Of a stretch of 37,080 bases of DNA, positions 25,643-34,135 are shown piece by piece. Made by a program: the position numbers and the translations under genes. The number at the start of each line of letters is the position of its first letter. Position 1 is the stretch's first letter. The DNA is taken from positions 1 to 37,080 of the forward strand of contig JAGABS010000078.1 in the NCBI GenBank assembly GCA_017614525.1, in the 5' to 3' direction. The stretch comes from Alphaproteobacteria bacterium. Its GTDB lineage: Bacteria > Pseudomonadota > Alphaproteobacteria > UBA3830. The notes under the pieces are model-generated. The model was not told where the DNA came from, made no database searches, and worked only from the letters and a program-made list of their open reading frames with translations.

Positions 25643-27010
25643 ATGATGGAAGAGGAATTTACAGTATCGAGATTGTCGGCGTTGATCAAAAGATCGCTCG
25701 AAACAAATTTCGGACGCATAAAACTGACTGCAGAGGTGAGTACTCTGAAAATTCACTCATCGGGACATGCTTATTTTTCCCTCAAAGATGAAGGGGCCGT
25801 CATCGACGCGATTTGTTGGCGAAGCACTCTGCAGAGCACCAAGCATAAGCTGGAAAACGGGCTGAAAATTACGTGTTTCGGAAAAGTCAGTTCCTACCAA
25901 ATGCAGTCCAAATATCAATTTGTCGTTGAAAAATTTGAGCCAGCGGGAATCGGAGATTTGCTGAAACTTTTGGAGGAGCGAAAACAAAAATTAGCGAAGG
26001 AAGGTTTGTTCGATTCGAATTTGAAAAAGCCTATTCCGAAATTTCCGAAAATCATCGGAGTAATTACTTCGCCGACGGGGGCGGTTATTCGTGATATTAT
26101 TCACCGTGTAAAACAGAGATTTCCGACCCGAATTTTGCTTTGGCCCGTCTTGGTTCAGGGAAGCGAAGCAGCATCTCAGGTGGAAAAAGCCCTCGACGGA
26201 ATGAATTCCTTGCCGGAAAATTCGGGCGGTCCAATCGATCCGGAAAATGACGAAAATCCAAAAAACATTCGGCCGGACGTGCTGATAGTTGCGCGCGGAG
26301 GAGGAAGTTTCGAGGATCTCATGCCATTCAACGAGGAAAATGTCGTGAGAGCGGTTTTTCGGAGTAAAATTCCCGTAATTTCAGCAGTGGGGCACGAGAC
26401 CGACACAACTTTAATCGACTATGTCTCCGATTTGCGAGCGCCGACTCCGACCGCAGCGGCCGAGCTGGCGACTTCCGATAAACTGCAACTAATACAAGAT
26501 CTCGAAAAATTTTCATTTCAGCTGAAATTTTCGGCTTACGGTATTTTGAAAAGAAGCCGTCTGCGTTTGAAAGCGGTGGGTTCGCTGAGTGTCAGTTGGT
26601 TTCTTTCGGACAGGAGGCAGCGGCTCGATCTCTGTTCGGAACGTCTCGAGAAAAATCTTTGGAATTTTGTGGGCCAAAAGAAGATTCAATTGGCTAAACT
26701 TCAATTATCACCGCCCGTTTTGAAACACAATTTGAAAGAAATTGATGAGAGACTGAAGCACTCTTTTATGAATGTTCTGAAAAATTCTCAGCATCGCTTA
26801 AATCTTGCCGTAAATAATTTGGAATCATGTTCGTATTTGAATATTTTGCGCAAGGGATTTGTTTGGGCGGAAACTCCGAACCACAAGCCGATCAGCTCCG
26901 CAAAAGAGGCTCAGAAATTTCCGAAATTTCTGCTGAATTTTTCCGATGGTCCCCTGACTGTTTACACGCGGCAGCAGATTTCGCTTTGCGATATAGAATC
27001 CGAAAAATGA
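25643..27010 (+). CDS. xseA: Exodeoxyribonuclease VII large subunit
   Basis: This 455-residue subunit, with XseB, degrades single-stranded DNA into oligonucleotides and aids mismatch repair. An OB-fold covers about 1-105 (FTVSRLSALIKRSLE, then HAYFSLKDEGAVIDAICW). The catalytic region contains GVITSPTGAVIRDIIHRV, RGGGSFEDLMPFNEE and the conserved VGHETDTTLIDYVSDLRAPTPTAAAELA. Two ATG codons stand in tandem at 25643 and 25646; either could be used. No xseB is seen next to it. After the stop (overlapping ATGA at 27007) a 22-codon frame runs to 27075 and is probably chance. Confidence 0.95.
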   Translation: MMEEEFTVSRLSALIKRSLETNFGRIKLTAEVSTLKIHSSGHAYFSLKDEGAVIDAICWRSTLQSTKHKLENGLKITCFGKVSSYQMQSKYQFVVEKFEPAGIGDLLKLLEERKQKLAKEGLFDSNLKKPIPKFPKIIGVITSPTGAVIRDIIHRVKQRFPTRILLWPVLVQGSEAASQVEKALDGMNSLPENSGGPIDPENDENPKNIRPDVLIVARGGGSFEDLMPFNEENVVRAVFRSKIPVISAVGHETDTTLIDYVSDLRAPTPTAAAELATSDKLQLIQDLEKFSFQLKFSAYGILKRSRLRLKAVGSLSVSWFLSDRRQRLDLCSERLEKNLWNFVGQKKIQLAKLQLSPPVLKHNLKEIDERLKHSFMNVLKNSQHRLNLAVNNLESCSYLNILRKGFVWAETPNHKPISSAKEAQKFPKFLLNFSDGPLTVYTRQQISLCDIESEK

Positions 27011-27111
27011 ATACTCAATATAATCTGGTTCACAAAATTAGAAAGATTGCCGACGAAAAACTTCTAAGGCAGTAAAACTGCCGCAGGGAAAAGCAGCTCT
27101 AAATTCGGAGG

Positions 27112-27134
27112 AAAAAACCGACTGTTAAGTCGGT
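27112..27134 (-). terminator. Strong intrinsic terminator of the sspB/ankyrin transcript
   Basis: On the minus strand ACCGACT-TAAC-AGTCGGT forms a perfect 7-bp stem with a 4-base loop, followed by a run of six T. The stop codon of the ankyrin fragment lies inside its loop. Confidence 0.85.
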
Positions 27135-27388
27135 CTCTCACTCTGATTTTTTAAAGCAGATTTAAGCATACGTAAGAGCTTATCCCATTTTTGGCTTAGT
27201 TTTTGTTCTCCAGATTGAACTGAGTCTATCATTTCCTGACTAACTCTTGCGCCTTTTTTTATCAATACCTTTACCGCATTAGGTGTCTTGCTTATAACAG
27301 CATACCATAATGCCGTCTTGCCGAATTTATCCGTTTCATTTGCGTTTGCCCCGTTTTGCAGTAGGAATTGGACTGTTGAAATTTTCAC
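27125..27388 (-). pseudogene. Truncated ankyrin-repeat protein, probably a gene remnant
   Basis: The 87-residue frame has ankyrin residues: VQFLLQNGANANETDKFGKTALWYAVISKTPNAVKVLIKKGA covers one repeat and parts of its neighbours. No signal peptide or start is convincing: it opens at GTG 27388, with a stop TAG only four codons upstream in frame, and AGGA lies 10 bp before. The preceding sequence in another frame (27336-27599) has no ankyrin motif but starts with a hydrophobic segment, as if an exported ankyrin gene had lost frame and most repeats. It ends inside the strong terminator. Confidence 0.5.
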
Positions 27389-27599
27389 GGCGGGAACATC
27401 CTACGGACTTTGTCCAGGCGGACAGAGTGCTTTTGAAATATCCACAGTGATTGAAGCAGGTCAGGTCGTCATCAACTCTTGCTCCGTAAGCTTTTGCGTT
27501 TGGAGAGATAATAATCCGCGGGATATCTTGAAGATGATAGAGAAAAATTCCGACCAGCAACCCGCCAAGTCCTGCCCACCTGATTCTGTGGTTAACCAA
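27336..27599 (-). CDS. Possible small membrane-anchored protein, or 5-prime part of a broken ankyrin gene
   Basis: An 87-residue frame starts at TTG 27599 with AAAGG 7 bp upstream. It has a hydrophobic segment (IRWAGLGGLLVGIFLYHL) that could be a signal or anchor. The rest is Cys/Ser/Arg-rich without recognisable motifs. It overlaps the ankyrin fragment in another frame, which suggests a frameshifted gene. I do not recognise a function. It follows sspB by 48 bp on the same strand. Confidence 0.25.
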   Translation of the reverse strand: MVNHRIRWAGLGGLLVGIFLYHLQDIPRIIISPNAKAYGARVDDDLTCFNHCGYFKSTLSAWTKSVGCSRRENFNSPIPTAKRGKRK

Positions 27600-27647
27600 A
27601 AACGCCTTTCTGCTTATGAAACGCCGGCGCGGAGTCGCTATCGGATA

Positions 27648-28112
27648 TTACTTTTTTCTGAAACTATCAAACCGAATGATGTTATCGTCCGTTTTTGACG
27701 GATTTTCCTCATTTTCTAACACTGAAACCTTCGGTTTATTGGGACCGGAGCCCGTATCGCTGAATCTTGGAGTAAACTGCAAGGCGAACTTCACTGAAGG
27801 ATCGACAAAAGCAGTCAAAGCACTGAACGGAACGAACAGATTTTCCCGAATCCCGTTGAAGCTCAGCTCCACCGAAAACCCGCTATCCGAAACTTTCAGA
27901 TTCCAGAATTGATGCTGCAAAACAACCATCACTTCCTCTGGGTGGCGTTCTTTCAAAAACCCGGGAACCCGTGTCATAGGATGATCCGTTCTGAACCGAA
28001 TGTAAAAATGGTGATTTCCCGTCAGCCCGCTGACCGAAACATCCGAAAGGACTTGCTTCACCACGGAAACCAGAGCCTTTTGAACCAACTCATCATAATT
28101 GAAACCGCTCAA
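27648..28112 (-). CDS. sspB: ClpXP protease specificity-enhancing factor SspB
   Basis: The 154-residue protein matches alphaproteobacterial SspB (FNYDELVQKALVSVVKQVL, GNHHFYIRFRTDHP, LQHQFWNLKV, and a Pro/Asn-rich flexible tail). SspB delivers ssrA-tagged proteins, and in Caulobacter some cell-cycle proteins, to ClpXP. The start is TTG 28112, because TGGAG lies exactly 6 bp upstream and the protein then begins LSGFNYDEL as in relatives; the open frame continues to 28220 only because it runs through tRNA-His. It follows tRNA-His by 19 bp and may share its transcript. Confidence 0.9.
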   Translation of the reverse strand: MSGFNYDELVQKALVSVVKQVLSDVSVSGLTGNHHFYIRFRTDHPMTRVPGFLKERHPEEVMVVLQHQFWNLKVSDSGFSVELSFNGIRENLFVPFSALTAFVDPSVKFALQFTPRFSDTGSGPNKPKVSVLENEENPSKTDDNIIRFDSFRKK

Positions 28113-28131
28113 TTCTTTCTCCAAAACTAAA

Positions 28132-28209
28132 TGGGGCGAGTGACTGGAATTGAACCAGCGACCTCCAGGGCCACAATCTGGCGCTCTAGCCAATTGAGCT
28201 ACACTCGCC
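28132..28209 (-). tRNA. tRNA-His (GTG)
   Basis: The minus strand folds into a full cloverleaf with acceptor GCGAGTG/CACTCGC, the extra 5-prime G paired with C73 as expected for tRNA-His, D-arm GCTC...GAGC, anticodon loop TTGTGGC with anticodon GTG, T-arm GCTGG/CCAGT and encoded CCA. One A-C mismatch closes the anticodon stem. Confidence 0.95.
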
Positions 28210-28266
28210 ATACCCTGCATTTTTACCCGTTTCGTACTAAAAGGTCAATAGAAAAGAGCAAGTTTA

Positions 28267-28740
28267 TCAGGAAGTTTGCACCGTTCTGCGTTGCTTGCAA
28301 ATTGCATTTAATATTCCGTTAACGAACGATACTTCGCTCTTTTGGAAAAAGGCTTTCGCGATTTCTATATACTCGTTAAAAATCACATTGGCGGGAATGC
28401 TTTCGAAAAACATAATTTCACACGCTCCTAAACGAAGTACGGCCTGCATAACCTTATCGAAACGATCGAATGACCAATTATCGGCGACGTTTTCCTCTAT
28501 CAATTTGTCTATTTCTTTTTGGTGTATTCTGGATTTTGTCAGCAACTCTTCGAAAAATTCCGTATCAATTTCATTCATGGAAATTTCATCACTAATCAGT
28601 ATTTGCGGATTTGCCTTTGATTCAGCGATGATCTTTTCCAAAGACGAAGATTCGAATTCCTTCCGATACATGGTTTGAACGGCGTAAAGCCTTGTCAAAC
28701 CCCGCAAACTGCTCTTTGACTTTCGAACTGTTTCCTGCAT
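28267..28740 (-). CDS. nusB: Transcription antitermination factor NusB
   Basis: This 157-residue protein binds boxA RNA with NusE and supports rRNA antitermination. Visible family features are LTRLYAVQTMYR near the N-terminus, and DKVMQAVLRLGACEIMFF then IPANVIFNEYIEIAKAFFQKSEVSFVNGILNAI at the C-terminus. Length is normal. It stands alone, without the ribH or thiL neighbours common in other proteobacteria. An exact CtrA-like box lies 62-76 bp upstream of the start. tRNA-His follows 57 bp downstream on the same strand. Confidence 0.94.
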   Translation of the reverse strand: MQETVRKSKSSLRGLTRLYAVQTMYRKEFESSSLEKIIAESKANPQILISDEISMNEIDTEFFEELLTKSRIHQKEIDKLIEENVADNWSFDRFDKVMQAVLRLGACEIMFFESIPANVIFNEYIEIAKAFFQKSEVSFVNGILNAICKQRRTVQTS

Positions 28741-28801
28741 TGTTATCCCGCATCCAACACTTACGTCAGGAATATATCGCAGTTTTGAAAAATTTCAAAC
28801 A

Positions 28802-28816
28802 TTAATTGCGGATTAA
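28802..28816. promoter_or_regulatory. CtrA-like box TTAA-N7-TTAA upstream of nusB
   Basis: Exact match to the consensus, in the 120-bp gap between the LRR-ankyrin gene and nusB, 62 bp upstream of the nusB start on the minus strand. Confidence 0.5.
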
Positions 28817-28860
28817 ATCCGAACGGTAGCACGTATGGGATTAATTTCTGGATGGCTGAA

Positions 28861-30570
28861 TTATTTTTTCGTTTTCTTTGATCCTGCTTCCAGCAATTTC
28901 ACTATTTCCTGATGTTTAGGTTTATCTTTGTCTTTTGCTTTTTCCAGTCGTTCCAGAGCGAAATACAATGCTGATTTTCCGTCATTGTCAGTGATGTTAA
29001 AATCGGCATTGTTCTCCATTAAGCATTTTGCGACTAAAAATTGTTCTTCCCTGATGGCCTTAATTAACGCGGTTTCTCCGTCCTTATTTTGATCATTGAC
29101 GTTTGCCCCTTGATTAATCAAGTGTTTTACGATACTAAGCTGCTCTTCCAGGACAGTTCGCATTAATACAGTATTCCGGTTGTTATCTCGGATACTGATG
29201 TCTGCACCATGTTCGGTCAGATATTTTACAATGCGCAAAGATCCGTAATATGCGCCTTTCATCAGAGCGGTACCGCCGAATCTATCTTGGACGTTTACGT
29301 CGGCCCCGTGCTGGAGTAAATATTTAACAACTCCCAAATGTCTTTGTCCGGCTGCTCTCATCAAAGCTGTTTCTCCGCCTGCGTTTTGGTCATTGACATT
29401 CGCGCCTCGGCTAACTAAGTATTTTACTATGCCCAGGTGACCGAATAGAGATGCTCCCATCAATGCAGTGTTTTCAAATTTAGTTCTTATGTGAATATCT
29501 GCACCGTGATCAACCAAGTATTGTACTACCCTCAGACGTCCGCTTTCGGCGGCCTTTATCAGCATAGGAATTCCGTATTTGTCCGGAGAATTAATATCTA
29601 CCGCGCCGATATCGACCCCGTAATTCATCAGGTTTTCTGCCGCCTTCCAATGCTCCTTGCCTTTTATGTAGTCGATCAAAGCATTTGCGAGAGACATATT
29701 TTTTAGCTTTACAATTTTGGAAGAATTTTTGGATGAAGGTTTGACCCACGCTTGAATTTCGTCATTCCAATGACAGCCATTAATAGTGATTACTTTACAG
29801 GAATGAAGATTGTTGCGCGTAAATTCTATTTGGGAATTGTCCAATTTATGTTTATTTCTGTGGGAATTCAATAACGTCAGTATTTCTTCATTTTTCAACA
29901 GATCGATATATTCAGGCACCTGATTTGAAGACACTAAATCCGCATTTACCGTCACTTTCCGGAGATTTGGAGATTTCCACAGAGACTTCGGTAACTTTTT
30001 CAGCTGAGGATTTTTGCTGATATCCAGTGTCTCCAATTTTTGTAATCTACATATCGCCTTCGGGAATATTTTCAGTTTATTGCCAGAAAGGTTCAGCTCC
30101 CTCAATTGCGAAGTTTTAGACAACAGATCATCCAAATTCTTTTGTATTAACTTGTTTTCTCCCATATTCCCGACTATTTTCAAGGATTGCAATTGTTGCA
30201 AAGGCAACGCAGATAATTTTAGGAGGGGCTCTGCTTCCTGATGGAGCAGATGCTTGACGCATATTTCCAGATTTCTTACTTTGTAGAAAGATTTGTACTG
30301 ACTTAATTCTTCGTCGGATATTTTGTTTAGATTTAGGACAAACCTATCATCTGTATCTGACTCGCTTTTCGGTTCTCCCTGATTGGGAATTGTCGGTCGA
30401 TGCAGATTCGCGCGCGCTTCCTGCAGAGAAAAAGTCACATGACGCTGATTTTGTGCTTCTCGTCGGAAAAATATTGGCGGATGCTGATTCTCTCTGACAT
30501 TCATCGCGGAAGAATAATTACTGCACAGCAATGTCAAGATTGAACATACACCCGAAAAACCCGATTTCAT
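28861..30570 (-). CDS. Exported leucine-rich repeat plus ankyrin repeat protein
   Basis: The 569-residue protein begins with a Sec signal peptide (about 1-22). Residues about 30-100 are low-complexity. Leucine-rich repeats follow at about 105-220 (LRELNLSGNKLKIFPKAICRLQKLETLDISKN is characteristic). A linker leads to about seven ankyrin repeats at 330-560 (GIPMLIKAAESGRLRVVQYLVDHGADI and similar units of 33 residues). Such combinations act as protein-binding scaffolds and in host-associated bacteria often as effectors. The signal peptide implies export to the periplasm or beyond. AGGAGG lies 7 bp before the ATG. Target and secretion route beyond Sec are unknown. Confidence 0.85.
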   Translation of the reverse strand: MKSGFSGVCSILTLLCSNYSSAMNVRENQHPPIFFRREAQNQRHVTFSLQEARANLHRPTIPNQGEPKSESDTDDRFVLNLNKISDEELSQYKSFYKVRNLEICVKHLLHQEAEPLLKLSALPLQQLQSLKIVGNMGENKLIQKNLDDLLSKTSQLRELNLSGNKLKIFPKAICRLQKLETLDISKNPQLKKLPKSLWKSPNLRKVTVNADLVSSNQVPEYIDLLKNEEILTLLNSHRNKHKLDNSQIEFTRNNLHSCKVITINGCHWNDEIQAWVKPSSKNSSKIVKLKNMSLANALIDYIKGKEHWKAAENLMNYGVDIGAVDINSPDKYGIPMLIKAAESGRLRVVQYLVDHGADIHIRTKFENTALMGASLFGHLGIVKYLVSRGANVNDQNAGGETALMRAAGQRHLGVVKYLLQHGADVNVQDRFGGTALMKGAYYGSLRIVKYLTEHGADISIRDNNRNTVLMRTVLEEQLSIVKHLINQGANVNDQNKDGETALIKAIREEQFLVAKCLMENNADFNITDNDGKSALYFALERLEKAKDKDKPKHQEIVKLLEAGSKKTKK

Positions 30571-30823
30571 GTTTGCCTCCTTTATTTGCGCTCAATCAGA
30601 GTGTCACGATAACGCGGAAAAACGCTTCGCCAGACCGATCGAATCAGAATCCACGATACTGCGCAAACATTAATGAATGGTTAATACTCAGAGAATAAAA
30701 CCGCGACAATGAGAAACAGCGGATTTCTCGAAAGTTAAATTTCCAAACGAGATTATCTCGATTTTTTCGCTGAATGATTGCGAGTAATGATCGATTTCCG
30801 GATGATTAAATTTCCAGACGCAA
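30571..30823. other. Intergenic region with degenerate copy of the lptD 3-prime end
   Basis: The 253-bp gap holds an exact CtrA-like box (30670-30684), a palindrome CGAGATTATCTCG followed by a T run (about 30747-30766), and an imperfect direct repeat with a period of about 71 bp. That repeat makes 30721-30772 resemble 30792-30843, the last codons of lptD. Confidence 0.5.
30670..30684. promoter_or_regulatory. CtrA-like box TTAA-N7-TTAA upstream of the LRR-ankyrin gene
   Basis: Exact consensus match 100 bp before the start codon of the gene on the minus strand. Confidence 0.5.
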
Positions 30824-33001
30824 TTATCCCAGCTTTTTCAACTGAACAACGACTCTGATTGTTGTTTCGGGCCGCAGATCTCCCCTGTGTTTGTTTTCGC
30901 GTTCATATTGTAAGAAAACTTTTGTGCATTCGTTTTCAAAATTAACGCCGATTCCGTGTTTCAACAGCTTCAATTTTCCGCTATTGGATTTATCTTCGAA
31001 TCTGTTTCCCAGAACAACTCCGCAATTAAATTGTGTTTGCGGACTGACCTTGTAGTTTGCGTTGAATGCCATTCCTTTGTACTTTTTCTCGGAATTTTTT
31101 TCATCTATAGCGTTTTGCTGAGACTTGAACGGATTGTAATAGCACTGTTTCCCCTTGAAGCCCATAACTCCCGCGGAAAATTTTTCGTCGCTATAATTCA
31201 CTCCGGCTTCTATTCGATCAAAATGTTTATTTTGCTGAGAATAACTGCCGCTTGAGGAAAAATTTAAATTCTGGGTAAAGAAAATATCCAGGACGCCGAC
31301 TATGTTCGATTTTTTGTATTTCAGGCCCGACGATTCCACCCGCTTCTGAGGTTCGGTTAGTTCGAAAGACTGCCCCAATGCGAGATGATAGATGTTTTTA
31401 GTGCCGTGATATCCGTTGGCATGAAATCCGTAAAAGTAGCGTTTGCCGGAATCTATGTTGTACGGAGAAATCGATTTGTTATTGGAAAACACGTTCGATT
31501 CATTGATCTCGTCGAGCGAATTTTCAAAGATATCGAAGTTCTTTTTGTTCCTGGAAAGAGAAGTTCCCAACACCGGAGTGAAAATCAAGTCATGCAGCGG
31601 AGTCTCGACAACCAAAGGCCATTTCCACGTTAGACTTAATTGAGGCGTCGCCTGAAAATACGAATCGTAGTCAGATCGAATTTCTTCTTTTACTTTCAAT
31701 CCCTGCGTCGACAAAGCGGCGTTAATTTCAAATATGTGTCCGCCCGGCATTAGAATTTCCTTGTACCAAGACGGATTGCAAATATATTTCTGCGAAAGTC
31801 TTCCGTCTTTGAAAACCATGTTTATGAACGCAGTGTCGAAATTCAGTGTTCCTCCGAAAACCTGAAAATAATGACTGTGCTCCAGCATTGGAAGCAAATT
31901 CGGCGCGGCATCCAAATATTCACTCTGATATACCGATGATTTCACCATAGTGTAGTTTCTGCCGTTAAATCCCTCCAAATACACTCTTGATTCCAAAGTT
32001 CTGTCGACCTCTCCAAAAAATGAAAATCTCTTAAGATAGTATCTGTCGGACGCTAAATTTACATTAAATCCTGTGCACCAATTGTCGTTCAACTCATAAC
32101 GAAACTTTGAAAAAATGTGTCCACGGTACCCTGATCGTTTAATTTTCTGGATTTTTTCGTCCGAGTTTTCCTTATCGACGGACTTTGTATCCGTTAAGCT
32201 GGCGTCTATGTTAAATTCGCCGTTTGGAAATCTCCAGTCGTAGTAAATCCACGGAACATGGCCTATCCTGGAAGTGATTATCGGCTTGAAAATGAATTCC
32301 TGTGAATCTGAAATTGAAAATAAATAAGGAAGCAACAAGCTGAAGCCCTGCCGCGAGGTATAGGAAAATTTCGGGATCAAAAACCCGCTTTTTCTCTTCA
32401 GATTTGAGCTCACATGGGAAAGATACGGAGTATATAACACCGGAACGCCGTACGCTTCTATTATGGCGTCTTGATAGGAAGTGCAATCTTTCGGATTAAA
32501 GATTACGGTTTTCGATTTCATCTGCCAGGTCAAAGAACCTGATTCCGTACACTCATAACACGGGGTAAATATGGTATTTTCCAGTAAATATTCACCGTCA
32601 ACTATTGAGCAACTTTCAGCGGCCAAGCGAGTCTTATCCTGAGTGATGATTTTTAAATTTGCTGCCCGGCCGGATTTAAAATTCTGCTCCGCACGAAAGG
32701 AATCCGCAAAATATGCGTTGCCCAATTCGTCCTTCATGATGACATTGCCCTCGGCTTCTATAATGTCATTTTTTTCATCGAAAGATATTTGATTCGCCGA
32801 AATAATTTTCTTGTTGTAAACTACGATTACGTTTCCGCGACACACCACAACACCATTTCTGTATTCCGTTTCGTTAGAATTTAAAAAAGAGATGTTCGTC
32901 TCGTTAGAGTTTAAAGAAGAAATATCCGCAGCGGAAATTTCTACTCCGAAAAAAACAAAACTGCTGCATAAAATAAGAGCACCGAGTAAAACTTTTTTCA
33001 T
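30824..33001 (-). CDS. lptD: LPS-assembly protein LptD
   Basis: This 725-residue outer-membrane protein inserts lipopolysaccharide into the outer leaflet. A signal peptide spans about 1-25. The OstA/LptA-like periplasmic domain covers about 35-165 (VVVCRGNVIVVYNKKIISANQISFDEK, then AEGNVIMKDE). The barrel follows, marked by the conserved FTPCYECTESGSLTWQMKSK, YTPYLSHVS and KSGFLIPKFSYTSRQGFSLLLPYLF stretches. ATG 33001 was chosen because GGAAG lies about 7 bp upstream; the open frame to TTG 33013 has none. It is third in lptF-lptG-lptD. No surA, pdxA or rsmA follows, unlike in many proteobacteria. Confidence 0.93.
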   Translation of the reverse strand: MKKVLLGALILCSSFVFFGVEISAADISSLNSNETNISFLNSNETEYRNGVVVCRGNVIVVYNKKIISANQISFDEKNDIIEAEGNVIMKDELGNAYFADSFRAEQNFKSGRAANLKIITQDKTRLAAESCSIVDGEYLLENTIFTPCYECTESGSLTWQMKSKTVIFNPKDCTSYQDAIIEAYGVPVLYTPYLSHVSSNLKRKSGFLIPKFSYTSRQGFSLLLPYLFSISDSQEFIFKPIITSRIGHVPWIYYDWRFPNGEFNIDASLTDTKSVDKENSDEKIQKIKRSGYRGHIFSKFRYELNDNWCTGFNVNLASDRYYLKRFSFFGEVDRTLESRVYLEGFNGRNYTMVKSSVYQSEYLDAAPNLLPMLEHSHYFQVFGGTLNFDTAFINMVFKDGRLSQKYICNPSWYKEILMPGGHIFEINAALSTQGLKVKEEIRSDYDSYFQATPQLSLTWKWPLVVETPLHDLIFTPVLGTSLSRNKKNFDIFENSLDEINESNVFSNNKSISPYNIDSGKRYFYGFHANGYHGTKNIYHLALGQSFELTEPQKRVESSGLKYKKSNIVGVLDIFFTQNLNFSSSGSYSQQNKHFDRIEAGVNYSDEKFSAGVMGFKGKQCYYNPFKSQQNAIDEKNSEKKYKGMAFNANYKVSPQTQFNCGVVLGNRFEDKSNSGKLKLLKHGIGVNFENECTKVFLQYERENKHRGDLRPETTIRVVVQLKKLG

Positions 33002-33088
33002 ACCGTCTTCCAATAAAAACAGGATAACCCCTTTTCTATATCCCTTCCCAGACTAAAACAAACCTACTTAATTTGTTAAGCGAAAAAA

Positions 33089-34135
33089 TCATGCTTCCTT
33101 CCATACCAAAACAGCGATCGACAAAAATATCAAAATCAACACTACGGCCCACGAAGATAATACCACGGAAATTACCCCTGCGTATGCCATCGATTCCAGT
33201 AGGCTGTTCGAAAATCTCAGAAATAACACGGAAAAGATGACTTTTATCGCGATATTTGTCTTACTTTTGTAACGATTTATCGGGAAACAAATCACCGCGG
33301 CGATCAGCGCAAACAGTATGAAAGTAGCGCAATTCGCCAGAAGTTTCTGCAGCGCCAGCTCGTACAGTCTCAGGTTAACTTTATCCCGCTTTTGGATTTT
33401 ATAAACTTTGTACAACGAATATATGTTGTGCCGATGAGGCGGCAGCGACAGCAATTCAATCAATTCCGACGAAATATTATCGAAAATCTTTATTGATTCC
33501 GAATGCTGAAAATTATTATCCTTCAGCAGAGTCGCATTTTTCAGCGTTACTATATTTGAGTCAATTTCTCCTGATTTCGCGACGAGGCGTTCGTTCTTTT
33601 TCAAATCGAACAGATAAAAACCCGAAAGTTTATTTTTGTCAATGGTTTTTATGAAAACCACATACTTATCCTTTCCGAAATCAATCCAAATGTCGCTATT
33701 TTTCTCTATGGATGCTGAATTTTTATCTTCGACGGCTCTGTTATACATGTTTTCCGATTTTATACCGATCGGATGAAAAACGAACAGCCAAAACATTCCG
33801 ATGAATATGGAGAAACTTATGAAAGGAATCAAAATTTGCTTCGGCGATCTGCCGATCGATTTAAGAATCGTAATTTGCTGAGATCGACATAAATCCCACA
33901 AACTGAAAGTCGCCGTTATAAAATAAACATATTTGATAATCTCGCAAAAAGTTATCGGAGTCCGCAAAAACGACAGCTTCAACGCATATAAGATCTCCGA
34001 AAAATTTGTTATGGAAAATTTTCTGCTGACCTCTGCGAAATCAAAAAGCAAAATCAGGAAAAATACTGAAACAGAAACGAAGATTATGGTTTTTAGTTGT
34101 TTTTTTAAAATATAACTAAATAAAACTCTGTTCAT
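33089..34135 (-). CDS. lptG: LPS export ABC transporter permease LptG
   Basis: The 348-residue YjgQ-family permease has three N-terminal helices (about 16-32, 60-80, 100-120) and three C-terminal ones (about 265-345), with a periplasmic jellyroll domain between. With LptF and the ATPase LptB it extracts LPS from the inner membrane. Its start overlaps the end of lptF by four bases (34132-34135). The gene order and the conserved early helices support LptG over LptF. Confidence 0.85.
   Translation of the reverse strand: MNRVLFSYILKKQLKTIIFVSVSVFFLILLFDFAEVSRKFSITNFSEILYALKLSFLRTPITFCEIIKYVYFITATFSLWDLCRSQQITILKSIGRSPKQILIPFISFSIFIGMFWLFVFHPIGIKSENMYNRAVEDKNSASIEKNSDIWIDFGKDKYVVFIKTIDKNKLSGFYLFDLKKNERLVAKSGEIDSNIVTLKNATLLKDNNFQHSESIKIFDNISSELIELLSLPPHRHNIYSLYKVYKIQKRDKVNLRLYELALQKLLANCATFILFALIAAVICFPINRYKSKTNIAIKVIFSVLFLRFSNSLLESMAYAGVISVVLSSWAVVLILIFLSIAVLVWKEA

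Noticed and set aside
28113-28220. N-terminal extension of the sspB frame
   Set aside because: It runs through the tRNA-His gene; the TTG with a good ribosome site at 28112 is a better start.
28308-28322. TTAA-N7-TTAAC match
   Set aside because: It lies inside the nusB coding sequence near its end, so it is probably a chance match; I did not count it among regulatory boxes.
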